Shown here: one piece after another, positions 1-8,129 of the stretch
How the letters are laid out: each line of letters starts with the position of its first letter
Numbering within the stretch: the stretch's first letter is position 1
Assembly: GCF_008254045.1 (NCBI RefSeq)
Contig: NZ_CP042425.1
Coordinates: forward strand, 682,001 to 746,000
Length of the DNA stretch: 64,000 nucleotides
Origin: Limnoglobus roseus
GTDB taxonomy: Bacteria; Planctomycetota; Planctomycetia; Gemmatales; Gemmataceae
Reading direction: 5' to 3'
Notes under the pieces: model-generated
Seen by the model: only the letters and a program-made list of their open reading frames with translations
Database searches by the model: none
Told to the model about the DNA's origin: nothing
Program-made: the position numbers and the translations under genes

Positions 1-1505
1 CCGAGTTGGGCCTTCAGCAAGAGGAACTCAACCGCGCTTTCGCCGACCTGACGGCCGAGCGCGGGCGGTTCGCCGAGGAGGGCACGCAGTTCCGCGGGCA
101 ACTTCAGCAGTCCTGGGAACTGCACGCCGCCCAGCAGCAGCAGTTCGCCGACGAGCGCCGCCAACGGGACGACGAACTCTCGAAGCTCTTCCAACTGCTG
201 GAAACCCGCGAGCAAGAGGTGACGGCCCGCGAAGCGAAAATGAAACGTGACCGGCACGCGGCCGACACGGAACTGGCGAAGGTGAAAGCCGAAGCCATCG
301 GCCTCGACCAGCGCGTGCTGAGCGCCCGATTGGTGCTCCAAGAACTCGAACAGCAGCGGGCCAAACAGGTCGTCGACCGCGTGACGGGAGCTGCCCTCGC
401 GTCGGCCGGCCTGGTTTCACTCGCGTCGGCCGGCGACATTCCGCCGCGGCAACTGACGGCCCTGCAAGCGCGGGAAGAGGAATTGCACCGCGAGCACAAG
501 GAACTCGCCGTCGCCCGCCGTGAGTTGGAAAAACTCGCCGAACACCTGACCGATCAGCGACAAGTGCTGGCCGAGCAGTTCAACGCCCTGGCCGCGGCCA
601 AACAGTCGTGGCAGTCGGAAGAGGTTCGCACGGTCGACGAGTTGGAGAGTCTGGTGAAGGCCGTCGAGTTCCGCGAGGAGATGCAGGCCACCCGCGAGGC
701 GGCGGCCGAGCGGACGGAAGACGACCGCCGCGAGCGGGAGCGGGAACTGTGGAAGTACCAGACGACCCTCGACCGCTGGCACGCCATGCTGACCGAGCGT
801 GAGATGCAATTCCAGGCCGAACGGGCCCAGGCCGAGGTCGGGTTGGCCGTGCGGCGGGGTGTCGTCGCCGACCGCGAGGCGGGCCTCGACTTCGTCTGCC
901 AGAAGTGGGACGACGAGCACGCCCGCACCCGTGAACAACTGCTGGAGACGATGGCCCACTACAAGGCCGAGCGGGAAGCATGTGTGGCCGCCGTCGCCGA
1001 GTGCGAGCGGACGAAGCGACAGACGCAGGAGCAAGCGGCGAAGCTGGCCGCGTGGCTGTTGGCGTCGGAACAGCAGTTACAGGAAGCGACCGGGCAACCG
1101 GACGGCGAGAAGGCCGCCCGCCGGATCCGGGTTCTCCGCAAGCGGTGGGAGTCGCGGTTCGGCCGCGTTCTCCGGCAGATCGACGGCCGCTTGAAGACGC
1201 TTGGTGCAGAATCGGCCGCCCTCGTCGCCCGCCACGGCGAACTGCAACGGATGGCCGCCGAGGTCACGGACCGTCAGCGGCAGCAACAGGCCGCCGCGCG
1301 CCGGCAGGAAAAGGCCCGCACGCAGGCCGAGAAGATGCCGTTGGATGAGCCGATGATTCTCTCGATCGCCGACGCCCGCCGCCAACGCGCCGAGGCCGAG
1401 GCGGCACGGCTGCGGCACACGGCGGAGGTCACGGCGGAAGCACTGCTGGACGCCGACGCGAAGAACAACATCATCCGCCTGAAGCCGGCGACCGGAGCGG
1501 CGTGA
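1..1505 (+). CDS. Coiled-coil protein, 5' end outside the window
   Basis: The reading frame is open to the left edge, so the gene is truncated at its 5' end; a TTG at position 6 is only an internal candidate start. About 500 residues are visible. They are almost entirely charged helical sequence rich in Glu, Arg, Gln and Ala (for example LEQQRAKQ, REEELHREHKEL), the pattern of a long coiled coil. A short apolar stretch (AALASAGLVSLASAG, about residues 126-140) could be a hinge. The C-terminus ends in a less charged segment, NNIIRLKPATGAA. There is no recognisable enzyme domain. It may be a structural or scaffold protein; function unknown. Two terminator hairpins follow the stop and separate it from the convergent YTV gene. 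Confidence 0.75.
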   Translation, partial: ELGLQQEELNRAFADLTAERGRFAEEGTQFRGQLQQSWELHAAQQQQFADERRQRDDELSKLFQLLETREQEVTAREAKMKRDRHAADTELAKVKAEAIGLDQRVLSARLVLQELEQQRAKQVVDRVTGAALASAGLVSLASAGDIPPRQLTALQAREEELHREHKELAVARRELEKLAEHLTDQRQVLAEQFNALAAAKQSWQSEEVRTVDELESLVKAVEFREEMQATREAAAERTEDDRRERERELWKYQTTLDRWHAMLTEREMQFQAERAQAEVGLAVRRGVVADREAGLDFVCQKWDDEHARTREQLLETMAHYKAEREACVAAVAECERTKRQTQEQAAKLAAWLLASEQQLQEATGQPDGEKAARRIRVLRKRWESRFGRVLRQIDGRLKTLGAESAALVARHGELQRMAAEVTDRQRQQQAAARRQEKARTQAEKMPLDEPMILSIADARRQRAEAEAARLRHTAEVTAEALLDADAKNNIIRLKPATGAA

Positions 1506-1519
1506 CGACAAAAACGACG

Positions 1520-1578
1520 AACCCCGCTCGAACGAGCGGGGTTCGCGGAACAACAAACCCGCCCCGAGGGGCGGGTTT
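1520..1578. terminator. Double hairpin terminator between convergent genes
   Basis: Two perfect inverted repeats lie back to back. The first has arms AACCCCGCTC/GAGCGGGGTT (1520-1543, GAAC loop). The second has arms AAACCCGCCCC/GGGGCGGGTTT (1555-1578, GA loop). A-runs and T-runs flank both stems, so they can terminate transcription from the coiled-coil gene on the plus strand and the YTV gene on the minus strand. Confidence 0.75.
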
Positions 1579-1586
1579 GCAATTGG

Positions 1587-3809
1587 TTACTTCTTCGGGG
1601 CTTCCACCGGCAACTTCACCGGGGCCGGCATCGCCTTCGGGGCTTCGGCCACCGGAGCCGCGGCTGCGGGGGCAGCGACCGCCGGGGCGGCGGTGGCACA
1701 CGGGGCTTCGCACGCCGGGGCGGCCGTCGCACAGGCGTCGCACGAGGCCGCTTCCTTCGGGCAGCACAGGCGGCCGCTGAACAGCTTGCCGAACAGGTCG
1801 CGGATCGGCCGCTTCGTGGCACAGGCGTCGCTACCACAACCCGTGTTGCCGCAGGCGCTGTTCTTCAGGTGGTTGCCGAGCTGACCGGCAGCCACGCCGC
1901 CGCAGCCGTTATCACAGCCACCGCCGCAGGGGTCGTTGCAAACCGGCACCTTGCGGGTCACGGTCGTCGGGACCATTTCCGTCGTGGTGTACGGGACCTT
2001 CACGGTCGTCGTCACCGGGATTTGCTTCGTCAGCACGACCGGCACTTTCTTGCAGACGATCTCTTCCTTCATCTCCGTGATCTTCGTCGGGACGAGCTTC
2101 TTCGTCTCGACGGCCACCATCTTAGTCGTGGTGACGGGCACGATCTTCTCGACGGTCGAGGACACCATCCGCGTCGTCGTCACCGGCACGTGCTTGACGA
2201 CTTCTTCGGCGACGGTCTTCTGCACTTGCACCGGCACCTTGCGGGTTTCGGTCACGCTGACGTTACGGGTCACGTTCGTGACCACGTCCTTGTTGACCTT
2301 CACGCCTTCCACGAACACGCGGCCGTTACCGCCGGTTTCGTAGGTCGCCGTGCCGTCGGCGATACCGCCGCAGGCGTCTTTGCCGAGGTGCTCGCCCTGG
2401 CTACCGCACGGCGTGCCCTTGGCGTTGGCGGCGTCCACGTAGGCCCCGTAGGCGATCCGCTTGTGCGTTTGCGGCACGAGGCGGGTTTCGGCCACGGTCA
2501 CGTTGCGGGTGACGGTCGTCGGGACCTTCTCGGTCACGGTCCGCTTCACCTGCTTGGTGACGGTCGTCGGCACCGTCTCGGTCACGGTCCGCTTGACCAT
2601 CACCGTCTCGGGCACTTGCTCTTGAACAGTGGTCCACTTCGTCACCTGACGGGTTTTCACTTCGTCGGGTTCGCGGACCACAGTCATGCCGCTGAGGCCA
2701 GGACCTCCACAACCGCCGCCGCAGCTACCGATGACGCCGCCGCTGGAAGCGGAGCCACCGAGGCTGGCGAGGCGGGCGCGGACCTTGTCGCCGAGCGTCG
2801 CACCGTCGCGGTTACCGCACAGGCGGGCGAGCAGGCCGCCCTTGCTGCCGCACGACGAAGCGCACGGGTCGCAAGGCGTCGCACACGGGTCGGCCTTGGC
2901 GCACGGGTCGCAACCGCCACCGGTGGCGCAGGGGTCGCCGCACGGGGAGCCGTTACCACAGCCGCCGCGGTTCGCCCCGTTGGCGCACGGGTCACAGGTC
3001 GGGACGAGCTTGCACGCGCCCTTCACCGTGTACGTTTCCGTGACGACCTGCGGGACCTTCTTGCAGACGGTCTTCGTCGTCGTCACCGGCTCGCACACGG
3101 TCCGGGTGACGCACTTGTTCACCGTCTCCGTGACGTTGTCGCACACCGTCCGGCAGACGTCCTTCATGACGGTCTCGGTGACCGGCTTGCAGACGTTGAC
3201 GGTGCACTCCTTCATCGTCGTCTCGCACACCGGGCGGCAGACGAAGAAGCACTGCTTCGTGACCTTTTGCTCGCACACCGGCTTGCAGACGGTGAAGGTG
3301 CACTCCTTGTACTGCGTCTCGCACACTTTCTTGTAGACGGTGTACTTGCACTCCTTCATCACGGTTTCCGTGACGGGCTTGCAGACGTTCTCGGTGACGA
3401 CCTTGTTCACCGTCTCGCAGACGGGCTTGTAGTTGACGCAGGTTTCTTCCTTCATGACCGTCGTGCAGACGGGCCGCTTGACGACCTCCTGCACCGTCTG
3501 GCAGCTCTTTTCCGTGACGGTCTTCATGACCGTCTGTTGCTCGGTGCGGTAGCAGGTCTTCGTGACCGGCTTCATGACCGTCTCGGTGACGGTCGTGTAG
3601 CCGGTGTGGAACCGCTTGCCGGCGGCGGAGTCGTGGACGACTTCGCACGTCGGCTGGCACCCGGAGGTACACGCCGAGTAGCTCGACTGAGCGGCCGGCG
3701 CGTTCGAACACCCGGGGGCGTACGTGGTACACCCGCCCAGCCCCGCGTGAGCGCTCGACCCGGTCCCGAAGACCGCGGTCGCCGCAAGAAAGGCCCAACG
3801 CATCCTCAT
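1587..3809 (-). CDS. Secreted Val/Thr/Lys repeat protein, YTV-type planctomycete cell-surface protein
   Basis: A 740-residue protein starting MRMRWAFLAATAVFG. The ATG at 3809 has an AGGAGG ribosome site six bases upstream. Residues 1-22 form a signal peptide ending in SAHA. Two long repeat blocks follow, built from four- to twelve-residue units such as TETVMKPVTK and TVTEKVPTTVTR. The first block (about 65-265) has regularly spaced cysteines; the second (about 365-630) is almost Cys-free. They are separated by a Cys/Gly/Asp-Pro-Cys-rich linker, and the C-terminus is an Ala/Pro-rich tail with Cys clusters. Alternating Val/Thr suggests long beta strands. The pattern resembles the planctomycete YTV family, which is linked to the protein cell wall. 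A structural role with disulfide cross-linking is inference. Confidence 0.8.
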   Translation of the reverse strand: MRMRWAFLAATAVFGTGSSAHAGLGGCTTYAPGCSNAPAAQSSYSACTSGCQPTCEVVHDSAAGKRFHTGYTTVTETVMKPVTKTCYRTEQQTVMKTVTEKSCQTVQEVVKRPVCTTVMKEETCVNYKPVCETVNKVVTENVCKPVTETVMKECKYTVYKKVCETQYKECTFTVCKPVCEQKVTKQCFFVCRPVCETTMKECTVNVCKPVTETVMKDVCRTVCDNVTETVNKCVTRTVCEPVTTTKTVCKKVPQVVTETYTVKGACKLVPTCDPCANGANRGGCGNGSPCGDPCATGGGCDPCAKADPCATPCDPCASSCGSKGGLLARLCGNRDGATLGDKVRARLASLGGSASSGGVIGSCGGGCGGPGLSGMTVVREPDEVKTRQVTKWTTVQEQVPETVMVKRTVTETVPTTVTKQVKRTVTEKVPTTVTRNVTVAETRLVPQTHKRIAYGAYVDAANAKGTPCGSQGEHLGKDACGGIADGTATYETGGNGRVFVEGVKVNKDVVTNVTRNVSVTETRKVPVQVQKTVAEEVVKHVPVTTTRMVSSTVEKIVPVTTTKMVAVETKKLVPTKITEMKEEIVCKKVPVVLTKQIPVTTTVKVPYTTTEMVPTTVTRKVPVCNDPCGGGCDNGCGGVAAGQLGNHLKNSACGNTGCGSDACATKRPIRDLFGKLFSGRLCCPKEAASCDACATAAPACEAPCATAAPAVAAPAAAAPVAEAPKAMPAPVKLPVEAPKK

Positions 3810-4219
3810 GATGCTCCTCCTGAACGAGCCGCCACTGGGTCCGGTTCCCACCGTTCCCCGACCGATTCGCCTGAACCGGTCCCGGCGACGCCTCGTGTTT
3901 CCTTCGCGCGTTTGCGACGACGAGCGAATCCGCAAACCGCGAACATGCCCCACCGCTCGTCTGCAATGGGTATCGGAACGCCGGTCGTGCGGGAAGCAGG
4001 GGTGAGCGGCCGCCGGATCGTATTCGTTGCCCGCGGCGCTCGCGTCGCACGGCGTGTATCGAGAGTGAAGCCTGGTAGGATTGTGACGGATGAAATATCC
4101 GCCGAGGACGCGGCCCGCGCGCAAGTGTGCCCATCCGGCGAATACCGGCATCGGAATCGTGGGAAACGGCTGGATGTTTGGAGAAAATGTTCCGATTCTG
4201 CGGGCAGTATCGCCGAGAG
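3810..4219. other. Intergenic region upstream of the YTV gene
   Basis: 410 bases between the YTV start and the end of the ureohydrolase gene, both on the minus strand. It must carry the YTV promoter. I saw only the AGGAGG ribosome site next to the start, and no convincing -35/-10 pair, RNA structure or small gene. Confidence 0.5.
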
Positions 4220-5035
4220 TTACACCCCGTACCGCTTGAGAAGTAACCACTCCAACAGCCAGCCGAGCAGGTTCAACCCCGCATCGCGGACATCGTGGCC
4301 GGGGGCGAACTCACTGATCGAAACGCCGAGAACCTTGTCGCCCCAGACGGCTTGCAGAACTGCCAGCAGTTGTTGCGGTGTCATTCCGAAGGGCATCGGC
4401 TGGCAGACGGCCGGCAGGAACAGCGGGTCGACGGCGTCCACATCGAGGTCGATCCAGATGTTCGACGCAGTCGCGGCTTGCTCCGTCAGCGATTGCAGCA
4501 CGCCGGCGAAGTCCGCGGCGATGCGCTCGGCCGGAAACACTTCCGCGAACGTCCGCCCGACGTACCGCGGCATCAGGAACTGATCGCGGCTGCCGACGTT
4601 CACCACTCGCGGCAGAGGCCGTTCCGCGTGCAGCAGGAAGTTGCCGTGCGACAATTCCGGCGTGCAGTCGTGCAGGTTGTAAATGTCCAGGTGCGCGTCG
4701 AACTGAATCACCAGCGTGTCCGGCGGCAGTTCCTCGTACACCGGCAGCACGCTCAGGTGGTTCCCGCCGAGCCACAACAGAAAGTCACCAGCCGCGAGTA
4801 CCTTCTTCGCCGCTTGTCGCCCCGTTTCCCGCCACGCGGTGACGTCGGCCATCGTTTCGAAGGCGAAGTCTTTCACCTTCAACTTGTCCCGCAGCACCGC
4901 CGGCCGGGTCGCCCGCTTCTCGGCATCCGTGTCGGCCAACACCTCTCGAAGTACGTCGCCGAGCAATTCCGCGCCCGCCCCGGTGCCGGAATTGCCGAAT
5001 GTATCGAAGGGGAAGACAACGGCGGTCGTTCGCAT
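4220..5035 (-). CDS. Ureohydrolase (arginase/agmatinase/formimidoylglutamase) family protein
   Basis: A 271-residue protein; ATG at 5035 is preferred over an upstream TTG because the fold begins at once (MRTTAVVFPFD). Three metal motifs of the arginase superfamily are visible: GGNHL (His93; families usually have GGDH), DAHLD (Asp113, His115, Asp117) and DLDVDAVDP (Asp198, Asp200). These would hold the two Mn ions that activate water to hydrolyse a guanidino or formimino group. The specificity loops do not let me separate arginase, agmatinase and formiminoglutamase. The Asp to Asn change next to His93 is unusual, so catalytic metal binding may differ. Length is slightly below the usual 290-320 residues. 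It is divergent from the carbonic-anhydrase-like gene. Confidence 0.8.
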   Translation of the reverse strand: MRTTAVVFPFDTFGNSGTGAGAELLGDVLREVLADTDAEKRATRPAVLRDKLKVKDFAFETMADVTAWRETGRQAAKKVLAAGDFLLWLGGNHLSVLPVYEELPPDTLVIQFDAHLDIYNLHDCTPELSHGNFLLHAERPLPRVVNVGSRDQFLMPRYVGRTFAEVFPAERIAADFAGVLQSLTEQAATASNIWIDLDVDAVDPLFLPAVCQPMPFGMTPQQLLAVLQAVWGDKVLGVSISEFAPGHDVRDAGLNLLGWLLEWLLLKRYGV

Positions 5036-5132
5036 AACCGGCAAAGCCCTCAATCTCTACGGGGGAACTGGAGTCGCTCCCGGATCAAGATATGATGCAC
5101 GGATCGGAACTCGCACCCCCGAGACGGCCACC

Positions 5133-5651
5133 ATGCGTCGCGTCGGCGAAGTCTACATCGCGGAAACCGCCGTCGTCACGGCCGACGTGACGCTCGGCCG
5201 CGGCGTGAGCGTCTGGTTCGGCGTCGCCATCCGGGGCGACGTGGCCCCCATCACCGTCGGCGAGTTCACGAACATTCAGGACAACGCCGTGGTCCACTGC
5301 GACCACGGCTTCCCCAACGTCATCGAGCCGGAAGTCGTCGTCGGGCACTCGGCAGTGCTGCACGGGCTTCGCGTTGCGACCGGCACCCTCGTCGGCATTG
5401 GGGCGAAGTTGCTCGGCGGCACGGAGGTCGGCGAAGAGTGCCTCATCGCGGCCGGGGCGGTGCTGCCGCCGGGAATGCGCGTCCCGCCGCGGTCGGTCGT
5501 CATGGGCATGCCCGCGAAGGTGGTCCGCGCTGCGACCGCCGAGGAAATTGGCCGCACGAAAGCGATCAACCTGCGATACCGCGAACTCGCCCGCCGCTAC
5601 GCGGACGGCGAAATCGCGTGGCCATACGGCCGGGGGACAAGTCCCACATGA
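5133..5651 (+). CDS. Gamma-carbonic-anhydrase-like hexapeptide-repeat protein
   Basis: A 172-residue protein starting MRRVGEVYIAE. It has the left-handed beta-helix hexapeptide pattern (AVVTADVTLGRGVSVWFGVAIRG) and the family core RGDVAPITVGEFTNIQDN, followed by VVHCDHG and VVGHSAVLHG, which supply the zinc-ligand histidines. This matches the YrdA/PaaY/gamma-CA class, trimeric proteins with bound zinc. Whether it is an active carbonic anhydrase cannot be told from sequence. Its stop codon overlaps the start of the next gene (ATGA at 5648), so the two are probably translationally coupled. Confidence 0.87.
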   Translation: MRRVGEVYIAETAVVTADVTLGRGVSVWFGVAIRGDVAPITVGEFTNIQDNAVVHCDHGFPNVIEPEVVVGHSAVLHGLRVATGTLVGIGAKLLGGTEVGEECLIAAGAVLPPGMRVPPRSVVMGMPAKVVRAATAEEIGRTKAINLRYRELARRYADGEIAWPYGRGTSPT

Positions 5652-6922
5652 ACCCATCTCTCAACGACGATAAGCCGGCCCTCGACGACGAGGAATCGAT
5701 CTTCGGCGGCGGCGAAAATCTGGAAGACATCACCAGCATCTTCACCGAGGCCCTCCCGTCCGACGCGCCGGCCCCCACGGAAGTGCAGGGCGAAGACGAC
5801 GCCATCGACCCGCAAATCCTGAAGCGGCGGGCCGACATCGACGGGAAGCAAGCCCGCGTGGCCGGGTTGCTCGAAGAGATGGGCTGCGAGGGCGTGGTGC
5901 TGCTGATGCCGGCCCACGTCACGTGGTTCACCGGCGGGATGAACGTCCGCGGTCTGATCGCCGACGGCGAGCGGCCCGGCGTTTACACCAACGGCCGGCA
6001 GCGGTGGCTGCTCGCGAGCAACATCGACGCGCAGCGCCTCTTCGACGAGGAACTCGACGGCCTCGGCTTCCAACTGAAGGAGTGGCAGTGGAGCGTCGGC
6101 CGGCCGGTGCTCCTCGGCGAGTTGGTGGCCGGGAAGAAGTTCGCCACGGACCGGCCGTTCCCGAGCATGCCGCTGATTAACGACCGCCTCCGCCCGGAAA
6201 TCCGACCGCTGACGGAGTTCGAACAAGGGCTGTACCTGGAACTCGGCCGGGCGGTCGCGCACGCGGTCGAGGCGACGGCCCGAAACGTCGAGCGCGGCGA
6301 GACCGAACAAGAGATTGCCGGCCACCTCGCCCACCGCCTGTACCGGCACGGCATTGAGGCGACGACGATCAGCGTGGCCGCCGACGGGCGAGCGCAGAAG
6401 GTCCGCCGGGCGGGATTCACGGAGGCGGCCGTGGAATCGACGTGCGTCTTGCAAGCGACCGGCTACCGCGACGGCCTGTACGCCACCGTCAGCCGGACGA
6501 TCTGTTTCGGGCCGCCGGCCGATGCGTTCCGCACCGAGTACGAATTGGCCGCGAAGATGGCCGCCGTCTACCGGGCGATGAGCGTCCCCGACGGGTCGGT
6601 CGGCGTGGCCGCCGAGATGGCCCGCAAACTGGTGGCGAACAGCCCGCACGAGTACGAGTGGCGGCACTCGCAGCCCGGCTACGGGGCAGGCCGGTTCGTA
6701 GTGGAAGAGTTGCGGAAGGCCGGCCAGGACGAGAAATTCGGCCTCGGTTGGCCGCTGGTCTGGCAGGCGAAGATCGGCTCGGCAGCGGTCGTGGACACGG
6801 TGATCGTGGACCAGTACGCCGCCCTGCCGGTGACGCCGCCGGAGGGCTGGCCGTTCAAGCGGATCAAGCTCCGCGAGCGGGTCTTCGACGTACCCGATTT
6901 GCTCGTTCGGCTAGAAGAATGA
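5648..6922 (+). CDS. M24-family aminopeptidase-like protein, probably catalytically inactive
   Basis: A 424-residue protein with an acidic N-terminal tail (about 1-55), a creatinase/prolidase-like N domain (LMPAHVTWFTGGMNVRGL) and an M24 pita-bread domain from about residue 190. The family's metal ligands look lost. The segment VLQATGYRDGLYATVSRT aligns with the usual DxGxxxxGYxSDxTRT but lacks both Asp residues. GYGAG replaces the GHGxG histidine. The C-terminal segment SAAVVDTVIVDQ has no Glu where M24 enzymes carry one. A binding, non-peptidase role is therefore likely. It overlaps the upstream gene by four bases. Confidence 0.75.
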   Translation: MNPSLNDDKPALDDEESIFGGGENLEDITSIFTEALPSDAPAPTEVQGEDDAIDPQILKRRADIDGKQARVAGLLEEMGCEGVVLLMPAHVTWFTGGMNVRGLIADGERPGVYTNGRQRWLLASNIDAQRLFDEELDGLGFQLKEWQWSVGRPVLLGELVAGKKFATDRPFPSMPLINDRLRPEIRPLTEFEQGLYLELGRAVAHAVEATARNVERGETEQEIAGHLAHRLYRHGIEATTISVAADGRAQKVRRAGFTEAAVESTCVLQATGYRDGLYATVSRTICFGPPADAFRTEYELAAKMAAVYRAMSVPDGSVGVAAEMARKLVANSPHEYEWRHSQPGYGAGRFVVEELRKAGQDEKFGLGWPLVWQAKIGSAAVVDTVIVDQYAALPVTPPEGWPFKRIKLRERVFDVPDLLVRLEE

Positions 6923-6934
6923 AGGGTCACGCGG

Positions 6935-6975
6935 TGAAGGGGTGAGAAAAACTCTTCGGTCTTGTCACCCCTTCA
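6935..6975. terminator. TGAAGGGGTGA-type hairpin between convergent genes
   Basis: TGAAGGGGTGA at 6935-6945 is followed after 19 bases by its exact complement at 6965-6975. It lies between the converging M24-like and cytochrome genes and can act as a bidirectional terminator. The same 11-mer recurs near 13.8 kb and 34.4 kb. Confidence 0.6.
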
Positions 6976-6978
6976 TCC

Positions 6979-7491
6979 TCACTTGATCGGCAACTCGTAC
7001 ACGATCGCGCCGAGCAGGTCGTTCTCCTTGACGCCGTGGCACTTCGCACACGCCTTCATCACGGCCGGCACGATGGTCGCCGTCCGCAGCACCGGCTTCC
7101 CGTCCGCTTCGCCGACTTCCTCGTAGGTCGACTTCCCGCCCTTGATCGCCTGGATGGCCTTCTTCTCGAACTCCGTTTTCGCGATGTTCGCGTCGCTCTT
7201 CGGGTCGCCGGTCGCGTCCACGAGGCGGGCGGTGTGGTAGCCCTTCTTCTTCATGGCGGCGAACACGTCGTTGGCCACGAAGATCGCCGGCTTCGCGGCC
7301 TGCTTGTCGCCGTAGTGCGCCGTGACGCTGACGACGGCCGTCTTGTACAGGTCGTCGAGCATCTGGACTTGCTCGCGGGTTCGCTCCAGAGCGGCCTTGT
7401 CCGGCTCCTTCTTGTCAGCCGCCGTCGTGTGAATGCCCAACACCGCGACCGCGAGAACCCCGGCCGCCCCGATTCGCAAATGCGTCTTCAT
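6979..7491 (-). CDS. DUF3365 (Tll0287-like) haem-binding protein
   Basis: A 170-residue exported protein. The N-terminus is a signal peptide (GAAGVLAVAVLGIHTTAADK). The mature part fits the DUF3365/Tll0287-like sensor fold, with a C-terminal c-type haem site ACAKCHG (Cys148, Cys151, His152) followed by the family ending DLLGAIVYELPIK. Members are periplasmic one-haem proteins with a PAS-like fold, proposed to sense redox state or small ligands. A good promoter (TTGACA, 16 bp, TAGACT) and an inverted repeat lie just upstream of the start, suggesting individual regulation. Confidence 0.82.
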   Translation of the reverse strand: MKTHLRIGAAGVLAVAVLGIHTTAADKKEPDKAALERTREQVQMLDDLYKTAVVSVTAHYGDKQAAKPAIFVANDVFAAMKKKGYHTARLVDATGDPKSDANIAKTEFEKKAIQAIKGGKSTYEEVGEADGKPVLRTATIVPAVMKACAKCHGVKENDLLGAIVYELPIK

Positions 7492-7552
7492 ACTGCACCC
7501 GTGGGGAGAAAAGTGACACGGTGCAGTCTACCCCGCCTAATTCGGATGTCAA
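7492..7552 (-). promoter_or_regulatory. Promoter with overlapping inverted repeat for the DUF3365 gene
   Basis: On the minus strand a perfect -35 TTGACA (7547-7552) is followed by 16 bases and TAGACT (7525-7530). An inverted repeat, ACTGCACC at 7492-7499 and GGTGCAGT at 7520-7527, spans the -10 edge to the start codon. It could be an operator or a leader hairpin. No Shine-Dalgarno sequence precedes the ATG. Confidence 0.45.
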
Positions 7553-7560
7553 TATCCGAT

Positions 7561-8070
7561 TTAGTTCTTTTCGGCGTGGCGCTCCCCGCGGACGCTCTCC
7601 TTAGCCCCATCGACGAGGCCGCGGACCAGTCCCTTTGCGGCATGGTGGGTCGTCTCCTCGGCGTTCTTCTTGATCCCCTCGCCGACGCCCTTGAGGTTAA
7701 CCGCGTGCCGCACGGCGAGAACGTCGTCGTCGGTGTGCTCCTTCCCGTCCGGCCCGAGCGAGAGGACGGTCACGTCCTCGGCCACGCCGCCCTGACTGTA
7801 CGCGACGCGGAGTGGCCGGCCCCACGGGTCGTCGTCCGGCAGCGTGTCGGTCGGCCAGCGGTCGTACACGCCGGTGTCGGTAGTCTGCCGGTCGAGCTTG
7901 TCGGCCCACACCGCCACGAGGCGACGGGCTTCTTTGCGTTGCGGGTCTTCCACGTCCTTCGGTAAGGCGGGGCGGAAGGCAAAACAGCCGATCACGGCGA
8001 GGACGGAACCGACCACGCCGATCCAGAATGAGGGACTTCGAGGGGGAGCGGTAGGAGTTGCTTCCGACAT
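7561..8070 (-). CDS. Membrane-anchored GspG-like (type II secretion pseudopilin C-terminal-like) protein
   Basis: A 169-residue protein with GGAGG upstream of the ATG at 8070. One transmembrane helix (FWIGVVGSVLAVIGCFAF, about 15-32) is followed by a helix and then WPTDTLPDDDPWGRPLRV and LSLGPDGKEHTDDDV. These resemble the calcium-binding C-terminal motif of major pseudopilin GspG (DPWG...SxGxDG...DDI). The N-terminus is not a prepilin cleavage site (no GFTLIE), so it is a GspG-like domain on a plain membrane anchor. The C-terminal 45 residues are a charged helix. Function unknown. Confidence 0.6.
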   Translation of the reverse strand: MSEATPTAPPRSPSFWIGVVGSVLAVIGCFAFRPALPKDVEDPQRKEARRLVAVWADKLDRQTTDTGVYDRWPTDTLPDDDPWGRPLRVAYSQGGVAEDVTVLSLGPDGKEHTDDDVLAVRHAVNLKGVGEGIKKNAEETTHHAAKGLVRGLVDGAKESVRGERHAEKN

Positions 8071-8129
8071 GGCGAACCTCCGTTCGGGGTCGCCTTGAGT
8101 GGACGACGGGCCGCCGGAAACTCGCCGTA

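Noticed and set aside
1869..4583. 904-codon open frame on the plus strand opposite the YTV gene
   Set aside because: It is His/Arg/Asp-rich low complexity, has no ribosome site and mirrors the repeat codons of the YTV protein. High GC keeps the antisense frame open.
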